Source: Klebsiella africana (GTDB lineage: Bacteria; Pseudomonadota; Gammaproteobacteria; Enterobacterales; Enterobacteriaceae). Taken from it: 64,000 nucleotides of DNA. Positions 1 to 11,292 of this stretch are shown piece by piece. The stretch is taken from positions 620,001 through 684,000 of the forward strand of contig NZ_CP084874.1 in assembly GCF_020526085.1 (NCBI RefSeq), written 5' to 3'. Below the pieces are notes generated by a model, which worked only from the letters and a program-made list of their open reading frames with translations, did no database searches and was not told the DNA's origin. Position 1 is the stretch's first letter. Every line of letters starts with the position of its first letter. The translations under genes were made by a program, and so were the position numbers.

Positions 1-84
1 GGTGTTACGCGTCAGGTAACCCAGCACGGTGCCCAGCGTCACCAGTGCAATCATGTACCAACGTAACCCTTTAATTTTACGCAT
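1..84 (-). CDS. exuT: Hexuronate transporter ExuT, N-terminal 28 residues only
   Basis: The window edge cuts this gene, and only the first 28 codons are present, read leftward from an ATG at 84. The peptide starts MRKIKGLRWYMIALVTLG, the N-terminus and first membrane segment of ExuT, an MFS importer of galacturonate and glucuronate. Divergence from uxaC-uxaA is the standard enteric arrangement, so uptake and the first catabolic steps share one control region. Identity rests on a short peptide plus context, which together are convincing. Confidence 0.85.
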   Translation of the reverse strand, partial: MRKIKGLRWYMIALVTLGTVLGYLTRNT

Positions 85-1976
<1,892 letters not shown>

Positions 1977-1994
1977 GGCCTGAGGTCGGTTGAT

Positions 1995-3482
1995 ATGCAA
2001 TACATTAAAATCCATTCGCAGGATAACGTCGCGGTCGCGCTGACGGATATCGCTGCCGGTAGCGTGGTGACGATTGATCAGGACTCGGTCACCCTCGGCC
2101 AGGATATCGTTCGCGGCCACAAGTTTGCACTGCGCGCTATCGCGAAAGGGGAAAACGTCATTAAGTACGGGTTGCCGATAGGTCATGCGCTGGCGGATAT
2201 CGCGCCGGGTGAGCATGTTCATGCGCATAACACGCGCACCAATCTCAGCGATCTTGACGCGTATCGCTATCAACCGGACCTGGTTGCCCAACCGGCACAG
2301 CCTGCGGATCGCGAGGTGCAGATTTATCGTCGCGCCAACGGCGACGTTGGGGTACGCAACGAGCTGTGGATCCTGCCGACCGTCGGCTGCGTCAACGCCA
2401 TGGCCCGGCAGATGCAAAACCGTTTTCTGAAAGAGACCGGTGGCGCTGAGGGTATCGACGGGGTGCATCTCTTCAGCCATACCTACGGCTGCTCACAGCT
2501 CGGAGACGATCACATCAACACCCGCACTATGTTGCAAAATATGGTTCGTCATCCGAACGCTGGGGCGGTACTGGTGGTGGGGCTTGGCTGTGAAAACAAC
2601 CAGGTTGATGCGTTTCGCGAGACCCTGGGCGAGTATGATCCGCAGCGCGTGCACTTTATGGTTTGCCAACACCAGGACGATGAAGTAGAAGCGGGGGTTG
2701 AGCATCTTCACCAGCTGTATGAAGTGATGCGTCAGGATACACGTCAGCCGGGCAAGCTGAGCGAGCTGAAGTTTGGCCTCGAGTGCGGGGGATCGGACGG
2801 CCTGTCTGGCATTACCGCTAACCCGATGCTGGGCCGCTTCTCAGACTATGTGATCGCCAACGGCGGCACCACCGTGCTGACCGAAGTGCCGGAGATGTTT
2901 GGCGCCGAGCAGTTACTGATGAGCCACTGCCGCGACGAAGCGACCTTCGACAAGCTGGTCACCATGGTCAATGACTTCAAGCAGTACTTTATTGCCCATG
3001 ACCAGCCTATTTATGAAAACCCATCTCCGGGTAACAAAGCCGGCGGGATCACCACGCTGGAGGATAAATCGCTGGGCTGTACCCAGAAAGCGGGTTCCAG
3101 CCAGGTGGTGGATGTTCTGCGCTACGGCGAGCGCCTGAAGGTCAACGGTCTGAATTTGCTGAGCGCGCCGGGCAACGATGCGGTTGCCACCAGCGCGCTG
3201 GCCGGCGCTGGCTGTCATATGGTGTTGTTCAGTACCGGCCGCGGCACGCCGTACGGTGGCTTTGTGCCAACGGTGAAGATCGCTACCAACAGCGAGCTGG
3301 CGGCGAAGAAAAAGCACTGGATCGACTTCGATGCCGGGCAGCTGATCCATGGCAAAGCGATGCCGCAGCTGCTGGAGGAGTTTGTGGATGCCATTGTGGC
3401 TTTCGCCAACGGTAAACCGACCTGTAATGAGCAGAATGACTTCCGCGAACTGGCCATCTTTAAAAGCGGTGTTACCCTGTAA
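1995..3482 (+). CDS. uxaA: Altronate dehydratase UxaA
   Basis: UxaA dehydrates D-altronate to 2-keto-3-deoxygluconate, the step after tagaturonate reduction. At 495 aa it is full length. It has the family's two parts: an N-terminal SAF-like domain (about residues 1-95) and the large catalytic C-terminal part, with conserved cysteines in the HTYGCSQLG, GLGCENN and LECGGSDG segments that bind the Fe cofactor in this family. It is co-transcribed with uxaC (18-base gap) and followed by an intrinsic terminator. Confidence 0.97.
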   Translation: MQYIKIHSQDNVAVALTDIAAGSVVTIDQDSVTLGQDIVRGHKFALRAIAKGENVIKYGLPIGHALADIAPGEHVHAHNTRTNLSDLDAYRYQPDLVAQPAQPADREVQIYRRANGDVGVRNELWILPTVGCVNAMARQMQNRFLKETGGAEGIDGVHLFSHTYGCSQLGDDHINTRTMLQNMVRHPNAGAVLVVGLGCENNQVDAFRETLGEYDPQRVHFMVCQHQDDEVEAGVEHLHQLYEVMRQDTRQPGKLSELKFGLECGGSDGLSGITANPMLGRFSDYVIANGGTTVLTEVPEMFGAEQLLMSHCRDEATFDKLVTMVNDFKQYFIAHDQPIYENPSPGNKAGGITTLEDKSLGCTQKAGSSQVVDVLRYGERLKVNGLNLLSAPGNDAVATSALAGAGCHMVLFSTGRGTPYGGFVPTVKIATNSELAAKKKHWIDFDAGQLIHGKAMPQLLEEFVDAIVAFANGKPTCNEQNDFRELAIFKSGVTL

Positions 3483-3559
3483 AGGTGTATTCACATTGGC
3501 GCCCAGGGGCGTAGATCGTGTATCGGCCTGATAGCGTAACGTCATCGGGATCGTAACAG

Positions 3560-3594
3560 CGGCGTTTCAGCCAGTGAAGCGCCGTTTGTTTTTT
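3560..3594 (+). terminator. Intrinsic terminator of uxaCA
   Basis: A ten-base-pair stem with one G-U pair (CGGCGTTTCA / TGAAGCGCCG, loop GCCAG) is followed by a run of T from 3585. It lies between the uxaA stop and ygjV. Confidence 0.75.
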
Positions 3595-3610
3595 CAGTCA
3601 GGGAGCTTTC

Positions 3611-4165
3611 ATGACCGCGTATTGGCTGGCCCAGGGTGTCGGCGTCATCGCCTTTCTTATCGGTATTACCACCTTTATCAACCGCGATGAACGCCGTTTC
3701 AGGCTGCAGCTGGCGGTCTATAGCGCCATTATCGGCATCCATTTTTTCCTGATGGGCGCCGCACCGGCCGGGATGAGCGCCGGGCTCAATGCGCTCCGCA
3801 CGGTCATTTCCTTACGCACCCGTAGCCTGTGGGTGATGACCGTCTTTATCCTCCTGACGTTGATTCTCGGTCTGGGCAAACTGCAGCATGCCATGGAGCT
3901 GCTGCCAATTATTGGCACCGTCGCCAGTACCTGGGCGCTGTTTCGCTGTAAAGGGCTAACCGTCCGCTGCGTGATGTGGTGCTCCACTGCCTGCTGGGTC
4001 ACGCATAATCTGTGGCTGGGTTCCATTGGCGGGACGCTGATTGAAGGCAGTTTTCTGATCGTCAACGGGCTGAATATCATTCGCTTCCGCCGGATGCAAA
4101 AGCGCGGTATCGATCCGTTTAAGGTTGAAAACGCAGTACAGGAAGAGAGCCCCTCCGCCCGATAG
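3611..4165 (+). CDS. ygjV: Inner-membrane protein YgjV
   Basis: YgjV is a small polytopic inner-membrane protein of unknown role, conserved next to uxaA in enterics. The 184-aa product has about six hydrophobic segments and ends in a charged cytoplasmic tail (about residues 160-184). The start MTAYWLAQGVGV agrees with the E. coli protein, and AGGGAGC lies just upstream. It stands alone between the uxaCA terminator and a convergent hairpin shared with sstT. Confidence 0.9.
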   Translation: MTAYWLAQGVGVIAFLIGITTFINRDERRFRLQLAVYSAIIGIHFFLMGAAPAGMSAGLNALRTVISLRTRSLWVMTVFILLTLILGLGKLQHAMELLPIIGTVASTWALFRCKGLTVRCVMWCSTACWVTHNLWLGSIGGTLIEGSFLIVNGLNIIRFRRMQKRGIDPFKVENAVQEESPSAR

Positions 4166-4173
4166 CGGAGGGG
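4150..4173. terminator. Bidirectional hairpin between ygjV and sstT
   Basis: A nine-base-pair perfect stem (CCCCTCCGC / GCGGAGGGG, loop CCGATA) overlaps the last codons and stop of ygjV and precedes the sstT stop on the other strand. It suits a terminator serving both convergent genes, although neither strand has a strong T-run. Confidence 0.5.
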
Positions 4174-4180
4174 AAAGGCA

Positions 4181-5428
4181 TTAGCTACGCAGGGCGTTCT
4201 TCGCCAGCTGTTCGTCTTCCGCCATGCAGGCCGCGGCGGTAAACAGGGCGTCGGTAGAGGAGTTCAGCGCGGTTTCGCAGGAGTCCTGCAGTACGCCGAT
4301 AATAAACCCGACGGCAACCACCTGCATCGCCACATCGTTCGGGATCCCAAACATATTACAGGCCAGCGGGATCAGCAACAGTGAACCGCCCGCCACGCCG
4401 GAGGCGCCGCAGGCGCACAGCGAAGCGACCACGCTCAGCAGCAGCGCCGTCGGCAGATCCACCGGAATATTCAGCGTATGCACCGCCGCCAGCGTCAGCA
4501 CGGTGATGGTGATTGCCGCGCCAGCCATATTGATCGTCGCTCCCAGTGGAATAGAGACCGAATAGGTATCGCGATCCAGATTTAGCTTTTCACACAGCGC
4601 CATATTTACCGGAATGTTGGCGGCGGAGCTGCGGGTGAAGAACGCGTAGACGCCGCTTTCGCGCAGGCAGGTCAGCACCAGCGGATAGGGGTTGCGGCGG
4701 ATCTTCCAGAACACCAGCAGCGGGTTAATCACCAGCGCCACCAGCAGCATACAGCCCACCAGCACCAGCAGCAGTTGGGCGTAGCCCCACAGGGTTTCGA
4801 AACCGGTGGTCGCCAGGGTGGAAGAGACCAGGCCGAAGATCCCCAGCGGTGCAAAGCGGATCACTACTTTAACGATAAAGGTCACTGCGTGGGAGACATC
4901 GTTGATCAGGTTTTTGGTGGTGTCGTTACCATGACGCAGGGCGAAGCCAAGCCCCACCGCCCACACCAGAATGCCGATATAGTTGGCGTTCAGCAACGCG
5001 TCGATCGGGTTGGACACCATGCTCATCAGCAGGCCGCGCAGCACCTCAACAATCCCTGACGGCGGCGTGATGCTGTCGGCGGCGGTGGTCAAATGCAGTG
5101 ATGAGGGAAAGACAAAACTGAACAACACTGCGGTCAGCGCCGCGCTAAAGGTGCCCAGCAGATAAAGAACCAGAATAGGCCGGATGCTGGTTTTTTGGCC
5201 ATGCTGGTGGTTGGCGATCGAGGCCATGACAAGCATCAATACCAGCACCGGTGCCACCGCTTTTAACGCGCCGACGAACAGGGTTCCCAGCAGGCCGACG
5301 GCGATAGCCGCTGGCTTAGAGACCAGCGCCAACAGTACGCCAAGCACCAGGCCGATTAAAATTTGTTTTACCAGGCTGCCTTGCGCCAGGCGGGATAACC
5401 ACCCCGATGGGGGAGTGCGTGTTGTCAT
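4181..5428 (-). CDS. sstT: Serine/threonine:Na+ symporter SstT
   Basis: SstT imports L-serine and L-threonine with sodium across the inner membrane (DAACS/glutamate transporter family). The protein is 415 aa, full length, with about eight hydrophobic segments. It has the family's serine-rich loop ([12 protein letters not shown]) and the later MAGAAITI helix that line the substrate site. A strong Shine-Dalgarno (GGAAGGAA) precedes the ATG at 5428. It is a single gene, in the same neighbourhood as in E. coli (between ygjV and alx). Confidence 0.96.
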   Translation of the reverse strand: MTTRTPPSGWLSRLAQGSLVKQILIGLVLGVLLALVSKPAAIAVGLLGTLFVGALKAVAPVLVLMLVMASIANHQHGQKTSIRPILVLYLLGTFSAALTAVLFSFVFPSSLHLTTAADSITPPSGIVEVLRGLLMSMVSNPIDALLNANYIGILVWAVGLGFALRHGNDTTKNLINDVSHAVTFIVKVVIRFAPLGIFGLVSSTLATTGFETLWGYAQLLLVLVGCMLLVALVINPLLVFWKIRRNPYPLVLTCLRESGVYAFFTRSSAANIPVNMALCEKLNLDRDTYSVSIPLGATINMAGAAITITVLTLAAVHTLNIPVDLPTALLLSVVASLCACGASGVAGGSLLLIPLACNMFGIPNDVAMQVVAVGFIIGVLQDSCETALNSSTDALFTAAACMAEDEQLAKNALRS

Positions 5429-5625
5429 AATTCATTCCTTCCAGTGATGTAGCAAGCCATCCCAGCCACGTATTATTTGTTACGTTTATGTCAGGATGTA
5501 AGTAGATGTTTGCATGGTCGAGTATACGGAAAGAATGGCGGTCGGGAAGCGCAAAATACTGCGATTTTAATCTGGATCTTGTTTTTTAACTATGTAGTAA
5601 CATAACTGTGACATGAGCAGAAGTT

Positions 5626-5647
5626 GCCGTCGGCGATGGCCGACGGC
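5626..5647. terminator. Hairpin downstream of alx
   Basis: This is a perfect nine-base-pair inverted repeat (GCCGTCGGC / GCCGACGGC, loop GATG) a few bases past the alx stop. No T-run follows on the minus strand, so factor-independent termination is not assured. Confidence 0.45.
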
Positions 5648-5659
5648 GTGTGATGCAGA

Positions 5660-6631
5660 TTACTCAGGCAGTTTACGCTGCTTGTCGTGCTGCTTGTTGA
5701 CCCAGGCGTTAATTACCAGCGTGACGGCCAGGATACCCCCCACCACGCCCAGCGAGATGGCAACCGGGATATGGTAGAAGTCGACGATCAGCATCTTCAC
5801 GCCAATAAACACCAGGATCACCGACAGACCGTATTTGAGCATCGAGAAGCGCTCAGCGACCCCCGCCAGCAGGAAGTACATGGCGCGCAGGCCGAGGATA
5901 GCGAACAGGTTCGAGGTCAGGACGATAAACGGATCGGTGGTCACCGCGAAGATTGCCGGGATACTGTCGACGGCGAAAATCACGTCGCTCAGTTCCACCA
6001 GAATCAGCACCAGCAGCAGCGGGGTGGCGAACAACACCCCGTTTTTACGGGTGAAGAAGCGCTCGCTCTCGATTTTATCGGTCATCCGCAGATGGCTGCG
6101 GATCCAGCGCACCAGCGGTTTATCGCCGATGCCGGAGTCATCTTCTTTCGCCAGCGCCATCTTCACGCCGGTAAACAGCAGGAAGGCGCCGAAGACATAC
6201 AGCAGCCAGTCGAACTGCGAAATCAGCCAGCTGCCGGCGAAGATCATGATGGTACGCAGAACGATCGCGCCCAGCACGCCATACACCAGCACCCGGCGCT
6301 GCAGAGCAGGCGGTACGGCGAAATAGCTGAACAGCATCAACCAGACGAAGACGTTATCGACCGCTAGCGCTTTTTCAATTAAATAACCAGTGAGGAAAGC
6401 CAGCGCCTGCGGGTCAGCAACGGCCCGGCCCTGGGTTTGTACCAGATACCACCAGAAGGCGGCGTTGAACAGCAGAGAAAGCGTGACCCAGAGGATTGAC
6501 CAGCCAGCGGCCTGTTTCATGGTCATGCTATGCGAACCGCGTCGTCCCTGAAGCAGCAGATCGATTGCCAACATGATCGCGACCACGACAGCGAATCCAC
6601 CCCATAGCAACGGCGTGCCGACAGTATTCAT
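5660..6631 (-). CDS. alx: TerC-family membrane protein Alx (manganese/alkaline pH)
   Basis: Alx is a TerC-family inner-membrane protein that in E. coli is induced by alkaline pH and manganese and is linked to Mn export. The 323-aa product from the ATG at 6631 starts [13 protein letters not shown] and has about nine membrane segments. It shows the family's acidic intramembrane motifs ([13 protein letters not shown] near residue 80, and [14 protein letters not shown]). An in-frame codon eight positions upstream is open but would add residues absent from homologues. The leader contains a yybP-ykoY riboswitch. Confidence 0.95.
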   Translation of the reverse strand: MNTVGTPLLWGGFAVVVAIMLAIDLLLQGRRGSHSMTMKQAAGWSILWVTLSLLFNAAFWWYLVQTQGRAVADPQALAFLTGYLIEKALAVDNVFVWLMLFSYFAVPPALQRRVLVYGVLGAIVLRTIMIFAGSWLISQFDWLLYVFGAFLLFTGVKMALAKEDDSGIGDKPLVRWIRSHLRMTDKIESERFFTRKNGVLFATPLLLVLILVELSDVIFAVDSIPAIFAVTTDPFIVLTSNLFAILGLRAMYFLLAGVAERFSMLKYGLSVILVFIGVKMLIVDFYHIPVAISLGVVGGILAVTLVINAWVNKQHDKQRKLPE

Positions 6632-6639
6632 TTGATATT

Positions 6640-6840
6640 CCTTACATAAAAACAAAACGGCTGACGTCGGAAGACGGCAGCCGCTGCGCTTTTATGCATA
6701 GACCTCGCCTTCCGGCAAGGTCTCACTTACAACAACCAAAGTACATCGCGATGGGCTTTGGTTATTGCCCGGCGACCGGATGCGGTATTGCACGCATCGT
6801 AATGACGATCAACCGGCAAGGAAGTTACTCCCCTTTGCAG
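6640..6840 (-). promoter_or_regulatory. yybP-ykoY (manganese/pH) riboswitch in the alx leader
   Basis: Read on the minus strand, the leader opens with AAAGGGGAGTAACTTCCTTG (6838 downward), a hallmark of the yybP-ykoY Mn2+-sensing RNA. It continues with the CCGCATCCGG/GCCGGGC helices, a hairpin AGACCTTGCC/GGCGAGGTCT near 6700-6725, and a final GC stem (GGCTGCCGTC/GACGTCAGCC, 6661-6685) next to the alx ribosome site. This matches the pH-responsive element described for E. coli alx. The 3' boundary is approximate. Confidence 0.88.
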
Positions 6841-6902
6841 GTAACAAAATATGTCACAGGGCGGTTTTCGTCAATGGCGGCCGGTCGGGCCTTTACACTC
6901 TT

Positions 6903-7892
6903 TTACGCCAGCGGCTGCGTATCGGCCGGGAAGATCACTCCGGTCTGGCGACGAATTTCGCTCGACAGTTTGGCGGTGATCCGGCTCACCGCCAGGCCCG
7001 GGTGATCCACATCCTGTGTCTCCACCAGCCGCGCAAAGGTCTCCGCCTCATACAGCATGGTATTAATGTGCTGGGGCTGCGTCAGGTCCTGGGCTTTACC
7101 GCCGCGCGGCACAAACGCCAGCTTCTGACATTCGGAGATTTTTTCGATCACTAACGCACCGTCTTCACCCTGAATTTCACTGGGGATCGCGGAATCGCTA
7201 ACTTTGGAGTGATGCAGCGTCACGTCGAAGTCGCCATAGCTCAGCACCACGGTGCCCTGGGCGTCTACGCCGCTGTCCAGCAGGCTGGCGGTGGCAAGAA
7301 CGGCCCGCGGCTCGCCCCACAGCGCCACAGCGGACGCCAGGCAATAGAAGCCGATATCCATAATTGAACCGTTAGAGAACGCTGGGTTAAAGGTGTTGGG
7401 GTTTTCGCCGTCGAGGTAGCGCTGATAGCGCGAGGAGTACTGACAGTAGTTGATGAAGGCTTTGCGTAGTTTGCCCACTTTAGCGAGCGTTTCTTTCAGT
7501 AGCAGAAAGTTAGGCAGACTGGCGGTTTTAAAGGCTTCAAACAGCACAACGTTATTTTCTTTCGCCAGCGCTATCGCCGCTTCGACTTCCTGCAGGTTCG
7601 ACGCCAGCGGCTTTTCGCAAATGACATGCTTCTTGTGGCTCAGGAACAGCCGGGTCTGCGGGAAGTGCAGCGAGTTCGGGCTGGCAATATAGACCGCGTC
7701 AACGTCAGGGCTCTGTGCCAGTTCATCGAGTGAGGTAAACAGATGCTCGACCGGATAGTCATTGGCGAAGGCTTGCGCCTGTTCGAGGCTGCGGGAGTAG
7801 ATGGCGGTAAGTTTATATTTGCCGGTTTCATGGGCGGCATCGACAAACTGCTTGGTGATCCAGTTTGTGCCAACAACTGCGAAACGTATCAT
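6903..7892 (-). CDS. ygjR: Gfo/Idh/MocA-family NAD(P)-dependent oxidoreductase YgjR
   Basis: This is a predicted cytoplasmic sugar-type dehydrogenase of unknown substrate. The 329-aa protein starts MIRFAVVGTNWITKQF, a Rossmann dinucleotide-binding turn. It carries the family's CEKPLASN motif (catalytic lysine, about residue 94) and a C-terminal alpha/beta substrate domain. It lies downstream of ygjP on the same strand (73-base gap), as in E. coli apart from the missing ygjQ. Confidence 0.9.
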   Translation of the reverse strand: MIRFAVVGTNWITKQFVDAAHETGKYKLTAIYSRSLEQAQAFANDYPVEHLFTSLDELAQSPDVDAVYIASPNSLHFPQTRLFLSHKKHVICEKPLASNLQEVEAAIALAKENNVVLFEAFKTASLPNFLLLKETLAKVGKLRKAFINYCQYSSRYQRYLDGENPNTFNPAFSNGSIMDIGFYCLASAVALWGEPRAVLATASLLDSGVDAQGTVVLSYGDFDVTLHHSKVSDSAIPSEIQGEDGALVIEKISECQKLAFVPRGGKAQDLTQPQHINTMLYEAETFARLVETQDVDHPGLAVSRITAKLSSEIRRQTGVIFPADTQPLA

Positions 7893-7965
7893 AAACGTTG
7901 ACGAACTCCATTAAAGGGAACCTGTCGTCACTCTATCATGCCGTCATGACAAAACCAGTGCGTCA

Positions 7966-8466
7966 CTACGCAGAACGATTTAACGAAAGGTGCGTCAGCC
8001 ACAGGCGGGTGTCGAACTCCAGCTGGTGGTATTGCGGCTCCATATGACAGCACAGCTGATAGAAGGCTTTGTTGTGATCCTTCTCTTTTAAATGCGCCAG
8101 TTCATGAACCACGATCATTCGCAGAAAGGCCTCCGGCGCGTCGCGAAACACCGTCGCTACGCGAATTTCCGCTTTAGCTTTCAGCTTGCCGCCCTGAACG
8201 CGGGAAATGGCGGTGTGCAGGCCGAGCGCATTGTTCAGCACGTGGATCTTACTGTCGTACATCACTTTATTGATCGGCGCCGCTCCGCGCAGAAAGCGGG
8301 CCTTCAGATCCTGAGTGTACTGATACAGCGCTTTATCGCTGTTAACGTCATGGCCCTGAGGATAACGCTTTTGCAGCACCTCGCCGAGGCGGTCTTGCTC
8401 GATTAAGGTCGTCACCTGCGACAACAGCGATTCAGGATAGCCATGGAGATAAGGTAATGTGCTCAT
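7966..8466 (-). CDS. ygjP: YgjP, WLM/DUF45-type metal-dependent hydrolase
   Basis: This is a 166-aa cytoplasmic protein with the zinc-metallopeptidase signature HELAHLKEKDH (HExxH plus a third His) near residue 120, and the family's C-terminal CHMEPQYHQLEFDTRLWL segment. Length and sequence match E. coli YgjP, classed with SprT/WLM-like metalloproteases; its physiological substrate is not established. It is probably co-transcribed with ygjR downstream. Confidence 0.9.
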   Translation of the reverse strand: MSTLPYLHGYPESLLSQVTTLIEQDRLGEVLQKRYPQGHDVNSDKALYQYTQDLKARFLRGAAPINKVMYDSKIHVLNNALGLHTAISRVQGGKLKAKAEIRVATVFRDAPEAFLRMIVVHELAHLKEKDHNKAFYQLCCHMEPQYHQLEFDTRLWLTHLSLNRSA

Positions 8467-8544
8467 GTAGCCCGTTTGCGTAATTAAGCGACAACAGCCG
8501 GGGATTCTAGCACCCTGTGCGGACAGGATGCCAGAAAGGCATCG

Positions 8545-10188
8545 TTACTCGATTATCGCGTCTTCATCCGCCCGGTAGCAGAAGAAATCAAACAGCGCCT
8601 CTTTGCGATGCAGCATACTATCCACGCAGGCCATGCCGACAAACGCCCCGGTAAACTCGCCGTAGCGGCTGTATTCATCGGAGAAATGCGATGTGTCGTA
8701 GACCGCTCCGATGGGGTGATAGTGCTCACCGTCGACAGACCATGAACACTGTACCTCTCGGCCATTAATAGCAATCGCGAGATAGATTTCTCCCTCGGCA
8801 AGGCGAATTTTCTGTGGATCGTCGTGACGCTCACCGTTATCCATGTAAATAATAGCCAGTTGCGCCGCGCCAGAGGTTTCATCCCAGGTTTTATGTAAAA
8901 ACAGATAGTTCATGTTGTCGTAATAGAGCACCAGTCCAGCGCTGTGCTGATAAATCTCCGGGTTAAAATCCATCTTCGTACTGATGTTGGCGTATACCGA
9001 GGTCAGCTTTTTCGCCAGCAGACTGACTTTATTGAGCGAGCTCAGCGACTCCTGACCGCGTAGAGCAAGATAGCCTGCTTTACGCGTCAGGCTGGTAAAA
9101 CGCTGGAAATGGATCCTCGGCGCATAAAACGCGTTATCCACCCTTGGCTCATCAAAATCATCAAGGTCCGCTTTTAGTGGAAACGGGTGCGGCGGCAGAC
9201 GGGATCCTTCTACCTGATGCTGTGCGAGATGACCCCCAGCGGCCAGGCGCAGCCAGCCATCCTCGCTCCATTCCATCCTTTGGAGCGCCGTTTCGCGACC
9301 CAGAGGGCAGCGTAGCTCCTGGCGAAACGGACGACTGCAAAGGTGGGTTAGCCAGACTTCACCCGTTGGGGTCTCGACATAGCTACCGTGCCCGGCCTTT
9401 TGCAGGTAGGTTTCCGGATTGAAATAGTGGGGCTTGAGATGGCCTGTATCTTTGCGTTCGTTAAAATTCTCTGGCCAGGATGTGACGATTGGATTGAGCG
9501 GATCGCCTTGATAGGGGCCAGCGACCTCGGTGGCACGGGCCATGGTGACAGAATGCCCGTAACCGGTGCCGCCTTCGGCGACCATCAGGTAGTAATAGTC
9601 GCCGCGTCTCGTCAGATGCGGCGCTTCAATGCAGCCGCGGTCGGTACCGCCGTGCCAGATGCGCTGCGGGTAGCCGATGACGCTGTGCGTCTGCGGCGAA
9701 TATTCCACCAGGCAGATCGCTCCCGGTTTTTCATAGCCTTCGCGAGTTTCCCACTCCAGTGAGACGATCCATTTTCTGCCATCGTGGTCGTGCAAAATTG
9801 AGGCATCGAATCCAGCTGAATGGAGATAAACGGGGGCGCTCCACGGGCCAGTGATCTCCTCGGCGGTAATAAGATAATTATCAACGTCAAAATAACGGGA
9901 GTTCATTGAATTCATAACGCCATAAATGACATAAAACAGCTTTTCTTCTTCGCACCAGGTCAGGCTTGGGGCCCAAATACCTTTGGCAGAAGGCAGTTTT
10001 TTTAAGTCTGGGTTATTATCATCGGTAAGCACATGGGTGAGCAATTGCCAATGTTTAAGATCCCTTGAATGATAAACCGGTAGTCCGGGAAACCATTCAA
10101 ATGATGATACCGCCACATAATAATCATCGCCGCGGCGGCATATACAGGGGTCAGGATTAAAACCTCTAAAGACAGGATTCTGAATCAT
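8545..10188 (-). CDS. Glycoside hydrolase family 43 beta-xylosidase
   Basis: This predicted cytoplasmic exo-enzyme cleaves xylose from xylo-oligosaccharides. At 547 aa without a signal peptide it has the two-domain layout of GH43 beta-xylosidases: an N-terminal five-bladed propeller (about 1-320) and a C-terminal beta-sandwich (about 330-547). The catalytic acidic residues are visible as D13 (FNPDPCI), D128 (SAGFDASI) and E188 (GCIEAPHL). It lies downstream of an AraC regulator on the same strand, and a GPH symporter is divergent, as in the E. coli yagG/yagH (xynT/xynB-like) pair. The substrate could also include arabinosyl groups. Confidence 0.88.
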   Translation of the reverse strand: MIQNPVFRGFNPDPCICRRGDDYYVAVSSFEWFPGLPVYHSRDLKHWQLLTHVLTDDNNPDLKKLPSAKGIWAPSLTWCEEEKLFYVIYGVMNSMNSRYFDVDNYLITAEEITGPWSAPVYLHSAGFDASILHDHDGRKWIVSLEWETREGYEKPGAICLVEYSPQTHSVIGYPQRIWHGGTDRGCIEAPHLTRRGDYYYLMVAEGGTGYGHSVTMARATEVAGPYQGDPLNPIVTSWPENFNERKDTGHLKPHYFNPETYLQKAGHGSYVETPTGEVWLTHLCSRPFRQELRCPLGRETALQRMEWSEDGWLRLAAGGHLAQHQVEGSRLPPHPFPLKADLDDFDEPRVDNAFYAPRIHFQRFTSLTRKAGYLALRGQESLSSLNKVSLLAKKLTSVYANISTKMDFNPEIYQHSAGLVLYYDNMNYLFLHKTWDETSGAAQLAIIYMDNGERHDDPQKIRLAEGEIYLAIAINGREVQCSWSVDGEHYHPIGAVYDTSHFSDEYSRYGEFTGAFVGMACVDSMLHRKEALFDFFCYRADEDAIIE

Positions 10189-10317
10189 CGTATTTATCCT
10201 TAATGTTCAAAATATAGCAATAATTTTAAGTGGAGGATGACTCAGGAGATATATAGACTGTTTCTATTTATATAATAAACGTCCACTTATCTGGTGATGC
10301 TGCTCACAAAAAACGAT
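10189..10317. promoter_or_regulatory. AT-rich gap upstream of the beta-xylosidase with spaced inverted half-sites
   Basis: AAGTGGA (10228-10234) and its exact complement TCCACTT (10282-10288) lie 47 bases apart in an AT-rich stretch directly upstream of the GH43 start. They could be half-sites for the adjacent AraC-type regulator; this is inference only. Confidence 0.3.
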
Positions 10318-11184
10318 TTATTTCTCCGCCCGACTGCCTACGGCATCGGTGCTTCTGATTTTGTGGCGGAAAGATTGCGGAGTATCGTTCATCATCTCTT
10401 TAAACTTGAGGCAGAAGTAGGCGCTGTCAGTGAAGCCGGCACTTTGCGAGATATCGCTGATCTTCAGGTCGGTGTTTGTCAGCAGATTGACAGCGATATT
10501 GAGTTTGCGCAGCAGCATGAATTTCTTAAAGCTGATGCCAAAGGCGGATTTAAAGGTGCGGGAAAACCAGGATTTTGACCACTGACAGCGTCGGGCGGCT
10601 TCCTCTGTTGTCATTTCAAAATTTTCATTGGCATTAATGACTTGTAGTAGTTCGATAAGTTCGCTCAGGTAGCGATGATGGGTTCGTTCGGTAACAGGAA
10701 CGGAATCTTTAAGGCGATTAAAAGCATGCAGTAGTACGCTTTGCATCAGGGAACGGAACAGCGAATCGGAGAAGTCGCTGAACTCACTGCACCAGCTCAG
10801 CAGCAGCTCAAGGCGCTCAGCCTCCTCGCCGGAAAGATAAACTACCGCGCCGCAGTGGGCCGCAGGTAGCGACAGATCATATCCTTCCAGCCACTCTTTT
10901 TCGAATTGCATAAGATAACGCTTGTGGCTGGCAGCGGGCGGTAACGTCATTTCATGAATGAGTAGGGCAGGGACATATACCAGCGTGTTGTTTTTAATGG
11001 TAAATTTTTCGTCGCCAATGGAATAGCTTCCCCCTGATTCTCTGAACCACATCAGTTCGTCCATCATATGGAAATGTGGAACTACATTTATCCCATTGAA
11101 ATCATTTATGTTATCTGCTCGCAGCGTAAAGAGTTCACCTGCGCCAACGGGGATCTTTTCGAAAACGGGAGATTCGTCACTCAT
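10318..11184 (-). CDS. AraC-family transcriptional regulator of the xyloside cluster
   Basis: The 288-aa protein has an N-terminal cupin-like sensing half (about 15-150, with a VVPHFHMMDELMWF segment) and a C-terminal AraC double helix-turn-helix (about 185-283: TTEEAARRCQWSKSWFSRTF, then ISDISQSAGFTDSAYFCLKF). The ATG at 11184 is preferred over a GTG three codons upstream because AAGAG lies eight bases before it. Its position between the beta-xylosidase and the divergent symporter implies that it controls both, probably activating them with xylobiose or xylose as effector. Confidence 0.85.
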   Translation of the reverse strand: MSDESPVFEKIPVGAGELFTLRADNINDFNGINVVPHFHMMDELMWFRESGGSYSIGDEKFTIKNNTLVYVPALLIHEMTLPPAASHKRYLMQFEKEWLEGYDLSLPAAHCGAVVYLSGEEAERLELLLSWCSEFSDFSDSLFRSLMQSVLLHAFNRLKDSVPVTERTHHRYLSELIELLQVINANENFEMTTEEAARRCQWSKSWFSRTFKSAFGISFKKFMLLRKLNIAVNLLTNTDLKISDISQSAGFTDSAYFCLKFKEMMNDTPQSFRHKIRSTDAVGSRAEK

Positions 11185-11292
11185 CGGGTACACTCTTCTT
11201 ATATTTAACAGGATAATTTATACATAACCGGATTGCCCTTAGCAATAACGTATGCATATCAAATCTACCAGTGCTCTTATTGCGGAGGCGCG

